Shown one piece after another: positions 55,060 to 64,000 of a stretch of DNA of 64,000 bases. Where the stretch lies: positions 1,634,501 to 1,698,500 of the forward strand of contig JAEOAD010001365.1 in NCBI GenBank assembly GCA_036365145.1, given 5' to 3'. The notes below the pieces were generated by a model. It was not told the DNA's origin. It worked only from the letters and a program-made list of their open reading frames with translations, and did not search any database. Source of the stretch: Orientallactaga sibirica. Lineage: Eukaryota > Chordata > Mammalia > Rodentia > Dipodidae. The number at the start of each line of letters is the position of its first letter. The first letter of the stretch is position 1. A program made the position numbers and the translations under genes.

Positions 55060-56200
55060 GGGTAATGAAGCTTAATTGTGAGTGAGAAGCTGTGTTGAAA
55101 CAGAGAGGGCGCAGGGCATCGGGGAGGGAGAGGAGCGAGAAACAGGATGAGATGGATGCAAAGTATCCCAGTTGCCCAACCCCAGGAATTTGGGGCGCAG
55201 GGTGGGGATAGGAGCATCTGAGGGGATAGGTGTTGGTGTCTTCTGGAGGCGGTAGGGTGGGGGTGCTGAGGAAACAGGCACCAAGGGAGCAAGGAGAGGG
55301 GACAGATGGAAGGTGACCCACCCTGGATAAGCCAGCAAAGTCACCGGCCACCAAGATGGGGAGGTAGGTCCCTTAGGTTCAGTGGGCCTTCACTGCACCC
55401 AGCTCTCCGCTTGCACACTGCCACCTACACGCTCCCCCACCTGGGAGGTATTGGAGCTCTGGTTGGTTGAGTTCTGAGGTCCTGGGGATCCCTGGTGCGC
55501 CCCTGTGAGCGGCCATCAAGCATTTGGGCAGCTAGCACTGAGAACGTGGAGGCACTGGGCGTGGAGCAGGGAACTGGGCGGGCCAGCCACCCCCCAGGGG
55601 TAGAGTGGGTTGGAAGGACTAAGGGAGGGAGGCTTTGACCCTGACACCATCTCGTTTACTCAGACCAAGGGGCGCGGCGTGTGCCTGCGGAGCGCATGGG
55701 CACCGTGGCAGGACGGGCCGCGCTGCTTGGGCACCATCTACAGCCTCCCCGAGGGGCCAGGGCAGCCCCGGGGAGTGAGGAGGGGTCAGTGCAAGGTCAG
55801 CAGGCAGCCAAGGGCACGGTGGCTCTCACCCCCGTCCCAGTCCTGACCCGGAATTCAGGCATCCTCCCCAAGTCTCAGCCCTGTCTGGCAAGTGTGACGG
55901 CTTCTGGGTTCCCAGGGGCCCCGGGTCCTCCCACTTGGCCCTGGCCTGTATCACTGGGGTTCATCACCTCATTAGGAGGGGCCGGTTTCCATTTGCCTTT
56001 CTCAATGTCTCTCAGTCAGTCTCTCCCTTCCTCTCTCTCCACCCAACACCCGCACCCCAACTTGTAACATCCAACCCTCCTCGGTATGTAAACACCATTC
56101 CTGACTCTCTTCAGCCCCCACCTCCCACCTCCCTGTTACTCCATTGCTAACTCTTTAATGATGGTTATAATGGTGGTGGCAATAATACTAAAAAAAATAG
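55060..56200. other. DMKN 5' flank, GC-rich stretch
   Basis: Upstream DNA with a GC-rich, CpG-containing core at about 55540-55850. Open frames cross it on the plus strand, but no protein family, signal peptide or splice signal convincingly supports a gene. Confidence 0.4.
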
Positions 56201-56214
56201 TAATAATTGCTCCT

Positions 56215-56410
56215 CCCGTTCAAAGGCTCTCTGTGTGCTCTGCATCAGACTCAGCACTGTAAGAATGCTCTAGCGCTGGAAGATGGCTCTTTTTATTACC
56301 ACATTGAGAGACAGACAGACTCAGAGAACACAGTGAGCTTGCCACAGCACCAAGACCCAAGTCCAGACCTGCTTCCCACTGGCCTGGCTCCCAGGCCCCG
56401 TCAGTCACTT
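56215..56410 (+). mobile_element. MIR-like ancient SINE
   Basis: The order of CTCTGTGTGCTCTGCATCAG, a central box and the purine-rich end is MIR-like. It is diverged. Confidence 0.45.
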
Positions 56411-56679
56411 CCGTATGTCACAGCAACCTGCTCCTCTACATAGAACTGATTTGGGGTACAGGAGGAAGGGGTACACCAGAAAGCCTAGGACCCAGGTTGA
56501 GCACTGGAGACCCCAGTCCCTGAACTTGCTGCTTCCTCATCCATGGGTCAGGCCTGTGGGCAGAGGAGGAACTCTGGACAGGGCACTGGCTGACTCAAAA
56601 GCTCCTGCCCATCCCCTCACCAGGCTCAATCTACACCATGCTGCCCACTTTCCCTCTCCATCTCCATCTCCATTCAGGA

Positions 56680-56721
56680 TCTCTCTCTCTCTCTCTCTCG
56701 CTTGCTCGCGCTCGCTCTCGC

Positions 56722-56759
<38 letters not shown>

Positions 56760-56760
56760 G
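56680..56760. repeat. (CT)n, (GT)n and (GA)n microsatellites
   Basis: Adjacent (CT)n at about 56680-56699, (TG)n at 56721-56740 and (GA)n at 56741-56759. Confidence 0.9.
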
Positions 56761-57107
56761 TGTAGTAGTGAATGTGTGTATATGTGCACACGCAGCACCC
56801 CATGCACTTGAAGGGAACATCAGGTCTCCTGTCCCATCACTCTTCCATTCATCTTTACTTGAGCCAGAGTTTCGAGTTTCTCACTGGAACATGCCAGGTT
56901 TTTACAAGCCCCAGTGATTCTCCAGTCTCTGCTCCCCTATGGGACTGGAGTTACAGATGTGCATATGTATGTGGGTCCTGGAATGGAACTTGAATAGTCT
57001 CTTAGCCATCCTCTTGCTTGCACAGAGATACTCTCAACAGCTCACTCATCTCTCCAGATCCTCTGTTTTCTTTAAGGCTATATTGCGGGGGGGGGGACTA
57101 TATTGGG

Positions 57108-58325
57108 GCTGGAGAGATTGCTAGTGGTCGAGGCACTTGCCTGCAAAGCCTAAGGGCTTCATTTCAATTCCCCAGTACCCACGTAAAGCCAGATGCACAA
57201 GGTGGCTCATGCATCTGGAATTCATTCATTGCAGTGACTAGAAACCCTGGTGTGCCCATTCTTTCTCTATCTACCTCTTTCTCATTCTTAAATAAATAAA
57301 ATTTTAATAAGACTATATTACTTTCTTACTTATGAACACTGTAGGGGGCTGGAAAGATAGCTTAGCAGTTAAGGCACTTGTCTGCAAAGCCTAAGGATCC
57401 AGATTTGACTTGCCAGAATCCACATAAGCCTCCTCTCTCCCTCTCTCTCTCTCTCAAATAAATAATATTTGAGGTGTGAGATAGAATCTCACTCTAGCCC
57501 AGGATGACCTGGAATCCTGAAATTCACTACGTAGTCTCAGGGTGGTCTCAAACTCATGGCAACCCTCCTATCTCTGCCTCCCAAGTGCTGGGATTAAATA
57601 TGTGCACCACCATGCCCAGATACAAATAAATAATATTTTTTAAAAAGAATACTTTACCAGTTCAGCCTGGACCAGAGTGAGACCATACCTCGAAAAAGCA
57701 AAAAAAAAGAAAAAAAGAATACTTTGGGGATGGAAAGATGGCTTAGTGGCTAAGGCACTTGCCTGCAAAGCCTAAGAACTCATGTTCAAATCTCCAGGTC
57801 CCACATAAGCCAGACACACAGTGACACAAGCACACAATGTTGCACATGTGCACAAGGGAGCTCACATGTTTGGAGTTCATTTGTAGCAGCTGAAGACCCT
57901 GGCACACCCATTCTCTCTCCCTCTCGCTCTCTCGCTTTTTCTTCCTCTCTCTCTCCCTCTTTCTCTCTTTCTCTAATAAATAAAAGAAAAAAATTAAAAA
58001 GAATACTTTTTGCCGGGCATGGGGGCACATGCCTTTAATACCAGCACTTGGGAAGCAGAAGTAGGAAGATTACCATGAGTTCAAGGCCACCCTAAGACTA
58101 CCTAGTGAATTCCAGGTCAGCCTGAGCTATAGTGAGACCCTACCTCAGGAAAAAAAAAAAAAAAAAAGAATACTTTGGCTGGAGAGATGCCTCAGCAGTT
58201 AAGGTGTTTGCCTGCAAAGCCTAATAACCAGGGTTCAATTCCTTAGTACCCAGGTAAAGCCAGATGCACAAAGTGGTTCATACATCTGGAGTTTGTTTGC
58301 AGTGGCTAAAGGCCCTGGTGTGTCC

Positions 58326-58368
<43 letters not shown>

Positions 58369-58963
58369 GTCTTGATTGTCTCTGTCTGCTTGCAAATAAA
58401 TAAAATATTTTTTTACAAAAAGAATACTGCCAGGCATAGTGGCGCACACCTTTAATCTCAGCACTTGGGAGACAGAGGTAAAAGATTCACTGTGAGTTCA
58501 AGGCCATCCTGAGACTACAGAGTGAATTCCAGGTCAGCCTGGGCTACAGTGAGACCCTACCTGAAAAAACAAAAAAAGAAAAAGAATACTGGGGCTGGAG
58601 ACATGCCTTAGCAGTTAGGGCACTTGCCTGCAAAGCCAAAGGACCTTGGTTCAATTCCCCAGGACCCACGTAAACCAGATACACAAGGTGGCGCATGCGT
58701 CTGGAGTTTGCTTACAGTGGCTGGAGGCCCTGGAATGCCCATTCTCTTCTCCCTCTCTCTGTCTCTTTCTCTCTGTGCCTCTCTCTCAAATAAATAAGTA
58801 AATAAAAATGAAATATTTTTTAAAAGAATAAGAACCTGGAATGGTACTGCACCCTTGTAATCTCAGCACTCAGGAGGCTGAATAAGAAGGATCATGAAAA
58901 AAAAAAAAGAAGAAGGATCATGAGTTCAAGGCCAACAAGGACTACATAGCAAGACCATCAAAA

Positions 58964-59018
<55 letters not shown>

Positions 59019-60105
59019 AGAAAAGAAACAAAGAAACAAAAACAAAACAAAAAAGAACACTTTGGGGCTGGAGAAATGGCTCAACAGGTAACAGTGTTTG
59101 CCATGCAAACCTAAGGACCTGAGATGACCTGACTTACTCTGAGTTGGAGTCGCAGCACCTACATAAGCAGCTGGGTGTGGCCAAGCGTGCCTATAACCCT
59201 AGTCCTGGGGGGGTTGGACGGTCAGCCCATCTGACCAAAAACAGTAGCTCTGGACTCAGTGAGAGACTCCCTCTCAAGAAAACAAGCAGATGAGCTAGAG
59301 CAGGACACCTGATGTTCTCCTTCCCCTAGCCTCTGTACGCATGTGCACACACAAGTGCACACACCATATGTACAACACACATCACATACATACTATATTC
59401 ACACATGCTAAAAAGAGACTATTTTATTTAATCACTGATGTAAATAAGAAGGCAGTATCACTTGTACCATAGGTAGAACATATGAAAAAAAAAAGTAGGG
59501 GCTGGGGAAATGGCTTAGTGGTTAAGGCGTTTGTTTGCCTGTGAAGCCTAAGGACCCCAGTTCAATTCCCCAGTACCCACATGAGCCAGATGTGCAAGGG
59601 GGCACATGCATCTGGAGTTTGTTTGTAGTGGCTAGAGGCCTTGGCATGCCCATTCTCTCTTTCTCTCTATCTACATCTTTCTCTCTCTCTCCCTCTCAAA
59701 TAAATAAATAAATAAATAAAAATTTTAAAAAAAAAGTAAGGGGCTGGAGAGATGGCTTAGTGGTTAAGGCATTTGCCTGCAAAGCCAAAGGATCCTGGTT
59801 CGACTCTCCAAGACCCACGTAAGCCAGATGCACAAGGGGGCGCATGCATCTGGAGTTTGTTTGCAGTGGCTGGAGGCCATGGTGTGCCCATTCTCTCTCT
59901 CTCTCTCTCTTTCTTCCTCTGCCTCATTCTCTCTCTCAAATAAATAAATAAAACTAATTTTTTTTAAGGCAAGAGAAGCAAATTCAATCCTAGCACTTGG
60001 GAGGCTGAGGAAGGAGGATTCCCCATGAGTTCAAGGCCAGCCTGGGGCTACAGAGTGAGTTCCAGGTCAGCCTGAGCTAGAGTGAGACACTGCTTTCAAA
60101 AAAAA
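57108..60105. mobile_element. Dense SINE cluster upstream of DMKN
   Basis: Dip plus 57108-57300; truncated Dip plus 57345-57470; B1 minus 57475-57620; B1 3' fragment plus 57655-57705; Dip plus 57727-57990; B1 plus 58013-58165; Dip plus 58172-58410; B1 plus 58432-58580; Dip plus 58591-58815; B1-like plus 58835-58960 with a (GA)n tail; B4-like composite plus 59061-59400; Dip plus 59498-59730 and 59748-59965; B1 plus 59985-60105. Almost every base here is repeat. Confidence 0.83.
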
Positions 60106-60880
60106 AGGAGGAGGAGGAGGAGAAAGTTTCACACTGTAAGAGTCGTAATTCAGAACCATGTCCATGATCCACCTATCGTGTCCCAAACCACCATGTTGAA
60201 CCTTCTGAAACAAAGCAGGCAGCCTGTACTGAGGAGCTACCTGGGGTAGCTCAAAAGCCAAACTCCTCCCTCTAGTCTCCAAATTCTCAGAGGCCCCTTT
60301 CTCCCTCTGACTTGAGCTCCTCCCACCACCATCACCCAACCCTAGCCACAGTGGCCTTAAGTAGAGTAAGCAGGCTCCTGTCTCAGGGCTTGTCAGTCTT
60401 CCTGTGTATTTGTTAAATAATTGTTGTGAACCAAATCGAATATTAGATATTTCTATGACCTCACTTGATCCTCACCGTAATCTAAACAGGTCAATATTGT
60501 TTCCATTTTTCAGAAGATTACTGAGTGGTTACACATCTACACAAGATCATAAGCAAAAAGCTCTTGTGGCCGAGCGTGGTAGCGCACACCTTTAATCTCA
60601 GCACTCGGGAGCCAGAGGTGGGAGGATCACCATTAGTTCGAGGCCACCCTGAAACTACATAATGAATTCCAGGTCAGCCTGGGCCAAAGAAAGACCCTAC
60701 CTTGAAACAAAACAAACAAACAAACAAAAAAGCTCTTGTGACCAAATGAGCCAGGTGTGTGTGATGGTGCACATCTGTAATCCCAGCATTCCCAGGCTGA
60801 GGTATGTAGATCCTAAGTTCAAGGGCAGCCTGGGCTACATAGCAAAAAAATAACAGCAGGGCTGGAGAGGTTGCTCAGTG
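60106..60880 (+). mobile_element. Unique DNA, MIR and B1 copies
   Basis: 60106-60425 is unique; MIR-like plus 60430-60560 (GAAGATTACTGAGTGG); B1 plus 60569-60715; B1-like plus 60750-60850; the head of a Dip plus 60860-60890 that stops abruptly. Confidence 0.65.
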
Positions 60881-60889
60881 GTTAAAGGG

Positions 60890-61505
60890 GAAGTCTCTTT
60901 GAGAGGAGACCTGCAGGGAGCGAGGAAGCAAAGCAGCGTGCTCTGCGCGCACCATTGAGCCGAGCACGCGGTGGGAAGGCCTGAGGCCAGAGCTCACGGA
61001 CCCACCTGAGAATCAGAGAGGAAGAATGACGCTAAAGCCAGAGAGGGAAAGGGGCCTGTGGGAGCACGGGGGTCCCTGCAAGGACCTTGACTTAAGAGGC
61101 AGGTCCAGCAGAGAAGGTGGGCTGGACCCCAGCTTGGCAGAAAATGAAGCCTGGGATGGGGTGTGGTTCTGTTCCCTTTCTTGGATTTCTGGCCTCAGAC
61201 TGGGACCAATCCATCTGCAGTTCCTCTTCCAGATCCAAATTCAAATTCTGCTCCCGTGGTTGCACTGATCTGGGTCCACGCATACAACAATGCCTCGTCT
61301 GTCACGACGGGCAGACGTGAAGATCAACTACGAGCAGGGAAAAAGCTTAGATAGTGTGCCCAGGTCTGCAGAGGCCCTCGGTGCCGAGTGGGAGGAGCTG
61401 CGTGGGTTCATATTGTTAGCGTGCTCGCTCAGCAGTTGTTTTGTTGTTGCTTTGCTTGTGTTTTGGTTTGTTTTAGTGTTTTCAGACAGTTTTAAAAAGT
61501 AGCCC
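60890..61505. other. Unrecognised sequence, 0.6 kb
   Basis: Begins where a Dip head is cut off at about 60888. It contains a CpG-rich first part (60930-60975), then a 70-codon plus-strand frame from ATG 61290 (MPRLSRRADVKINYEQGK..). I do not recognise a family. A diverged LTR, a retrocopy or a unique sequence that the Dip head inserted into are all possible. Confidence 0.35.
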
Positions 61506-61506
61506 A

Positions 61507-61768
61507 GCCAGGCATGGTGGCACACGCCTTTAATCCCAGCACTGGGGAGGCAGAGGTAGGAGGATCTCCATGAGTTCGAGGCTGCCCTGAGACTACATAG
61601 TGAATTCCAGGTCAGCCTGGGCCAGAGTGAAACCCTACCTCGAGAAACCAAAACAAAACAAAATTTAAAAATAGCCCAGGCTGATCTCGAATTCCCAGTT
61701 CTCTTGATTCAGGTCTCAAGTGCTGGGGTAACAGGCATATGCCACCATGTTCTGGCATACAGGTGTTG

Positions 61769-61805
<37 letters not shown>

Positions 61806-62050
61806 GTCCTGAAGCACTCCCTCCCCTGACTGCAGGTCACAGGGAGGTGGGCCGCCTTGCATGACCAGCAGGAACGGGTTTCCCCATGGCTAGCTGGGTG
61901 GCCTCCGGCACCTCTCTCCCTCCCTGAGCCATCATCTGTGAGGGTGATGATGAAGGTACCTGCCCCACGGGGAGCTGGTGAGGATGGAGTGAATCACTTC
62001 TGTAAAGTGCTTAGCATAGATCTAGGAAGCACCCAGCAAAAGGTGGTGGT
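61507..62050. mobile_element. B1 copies, (AC)n and MIR
   Basis: B1 plus 61507-61660; B1 remnant minus 61670-61765; (AC)n 61772-61803; MIR-type SINE plus about 61905-62045 (GAGTGAATCACTTCTGTAAA). Confidence 0.7.
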
Positions 62051-62755
62051 GAGTGTCCCACCCAAACTCCTCCCCCTGTTCTTGAAACTGGCCCTTCCTC
62101 TGGGCTCCTGCCTGGCCTGGCGCCACCCAGCTAAACAAGACATGTCTCATTCTCATTCTGTGGCTGGTCCCAGGTTGGCTGAAATGCCAGACACATGTGC
62201 TTGGCCTTGACCTCTCTTGGCCTCGCTGCTGGAACCTCTCTTAGTCTAAGGTCTAAGGGGAGATGGATGTGAAACAAGTAATAGTTGTGATGTGACTACA
62301 AAGTGCCGTGGCAACAGGAAGGACGAGCCATGAGAGAATGGTCAGCAAGGATGGACATTCAGACTGGGGGATGGAGGCAGCTGTGACCTGAAGGGTGGGG
62401 AGGAAACAGAGGCGACAGCAGGCACTGGAGAACATTCCAGAAGAGGGCAGAAAAGGCCCCAGACAAGAGGGTCCTGGGCGTCTTCCTTGCCTTCAGAACT
62501 TACTCTTGGCTCCTCTTTTCAGAAACCCCACGCAAGCAACCCAGAAGGAAAGTATGCATAGAACTAGTCTGTGTGAGCTTTAGCTTAATAAAAAAATAAT
62601 AATGATATTGCCATTGCAAAATAGTCACTGTAGGATTCCTTCCAGCAGAGGGGGTCTGATCCAGAGTTGACCTCTAAGTGCCTGATACAGATGAGTGGTT
62701 CTGTTAAAGTGCAGCTCACAGACTGCAGATATACTTCGAAATGCATCAAAAATAT
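62051..62755. other. Unique intergenic sequence
   Basis: No gene or repeat family recognised. SBSN, expected on this side of DMKN, was not found on the minus strand here. Confidence 0.45.
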
Positions 62756-62762
62756 ATTGAGA

Positions 62763-63895
62763 AGCCGGGCGTGGTGGCGCACGCCTTTAATCCCAGCACT
62801 CGGGAGGCAGAGGTAGGAGGATCACTGAGAGTTCGAGGCCACCCTGAGACTACATAGTGAATTCCAGGTCAGCCTGAGCCAGAGTGAGACCCTACCTCGA
62901 AAAACCAAAAAATATATATATATATATTGAGGGGTTGGAGAGATGGCTTAGTGGCTAAGGTGCTCACCTGCGAAGCCTAAGGACCCAGGTTCAACTCCCA
63001 GATCCCACGTAAGCCTGACACACAAGGTGCTGCATGCACAAGGTCAGATATGCACACAAGGTGGTGCATATGTCTGGAGTTCGATTGGAGGTCCTGGTGT
63101 GCCAATTATCTCCCTCTCTCTGTCTCATAAAAAGAGCCAGGCCATGGTGGCACATGTCTTTAATCCCAGCACTCGGGAGACAGAGGTAGAAGGATCGCCA
63201 TGAGTTCAAGGCCACCCTGAGACTATATAGTGAATTCCAGGTCAGCTTGGGTTAGAGTGAGACCCTACCTCGAAAAATCAAAATAATAATAGTAATAGTA
63301 GTAGTAATAATAATTTTAAAAAAAAGAAAAGAAAGACAGGCATGGTGGCACACGCCTTTAATCCCAGCACTCGGGAGGCAGAGGTAGGAGATTAGCTGTG
63401 AGTTCAAGACCACCCTAGGACTACAGAGTGAATTCCAGGTCAGCCGGGACTAGAGTGAGACCCTACCCAAAAAAAACAAAAAGAAGAAAAGAAAAAAAAA
63501 ATGTTGATTCTGCAGTGGAAGCCTGTGAGCCCAGCAACAGGAAGTGGAGGCAGGAGGACCAAGTGTTCTGTTAGTAAATTAGTTTTACTGATTGAGACAG
63601 GGTCTAATTACATAGCTCTGGCGGACCGTGAGCTTGCAGTGATCCTCCTAAGTGCTGCGATTACAGATGAGCACCGTCACCCTTGACAAGAACCAAGAGT
63701 TTGAGGTCAGCCTGGGCTACATACACCATGAGGCCCTGTCTCCAAAATATAAACGGGCGTGGTGGCGCACGCCTTTAATCCCAGCATTCAGGAGGCAGAG
63801 GTAGGAGGATCGCTGTGAGTTCGAGACCACCCTGAGACTGCATAGTGAATTCCATGTGAGCCTGGGCTAGAGTGAGACTCTACCTCAGAAAAAAA
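62763..63895. mobile_element. SINE cluster at the window end
   Basis: B1 plus 62763-62915 with a (TA)n end; Dip plus 62930-63135; B1 plus 63136-63290 with an (ATA)n tail; B1 plus 63325-63475; B1 remnant minus about 63595-63690; B1 plus 63752-63890. Confidence 0.83.
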
Positions 63896-64000
63896 AAATT
63901 TTTTAATGTCATGTGTCTAGATGGGTGGCGTGGGATCACACAAGTGTAAGTAAAAACATGAACGGTAGATTGAAGTGGAGAAAATGTGGGTGTCCATTGT

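Noticed and set aside
55610..56067. Overlapping plus-strand frames in the GC-rich DMKN flank
   Set aside because: High GC lowers stop frequency; no conserved motif or exon structure was visible.
55060..64000. SBSN (suprabasin), expected upstream of DMKN
   Set aside because: No suprabasin-like repeat exon or signal peptide was found on the minus strand. Either it lies past the window edge or the visible part is too short to recognise.

Overview
The window is mammalian nuclear DNA from a rodent, most likely a dipodoid (jerboa, jumping-mouse or birch-mouse lineage). The evidence is the mix of transposons. There are dozens of young 7SL-derived B1-type SINEs. There is an equally abundant tRNA-derived B2-superfamily SINE that starts GGGGCTGGAGAGATGGCTTA and ends in a (CT)n tract plus AATAAA-rich tail, which fits the Dip element of dipodids. 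ID elements, B4-like composites, rodent L1 3' ends and old mammal-wide MIR, L2 and MER5A copies are also present. The species is inferred, not proven.

Two protein-coding genes are visible, both on the minus strand, both secreted proteins of stratified epithelium. KRTDAP (15.4-19.7 kb) has six coding exons that join into a 99-residue protein. DMKN, dermokine (33.6-54.95 kb), has 18 coding exons plus a 3'UTR-only exon and joins into a 551-residue protein. This is the KRTDAP-DMKN part of the 'stratified epithelium secreted peptides complex' (human 19q13.1). SBSN, expected upstream of DMKN, was not found before the window ends.

Layout: 0-8 kb holds a tandem duplication of about 2 kb anchored on a 24-bp minisatellite, then SINE-rich intergenic DNA to 15 kb. 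KRTDAP lies at 15.4-19.7 kb. From 20 to 33 kb is intergenic DNA with SINEs, a large pure AAAGG array and L1 3' ends. DMKN fills 33.6-55 kb, with long SINE-filled introns and an ID-element-derived tandem array at 50.5-51.2 kb. From 55 to 64 kb is intergenic: a GC-rich stretch, then SINE clusters and MIR copies.

The genes share design features. Each of three promoters (KRTDAP, DMKN first exon, and an internal DMKN promoter at 38.9 kb) has a TATA box with a consensus AP-1 site (TGACTCA) 31-53 bp upstream. Both genes use short symmetric exons encoding a Phe-x-Asn-Trp motif. Every coding exon of both genes is a multiple of three bases. The points most worth checking are the internal DMKN promoter exon, which seems to have lost its ATG; a short alternative DMKN terminal exon; a tandem splice donor in KRTDAP; the coding minisatellite in DMKN; and the 14-unit ID-derived array.
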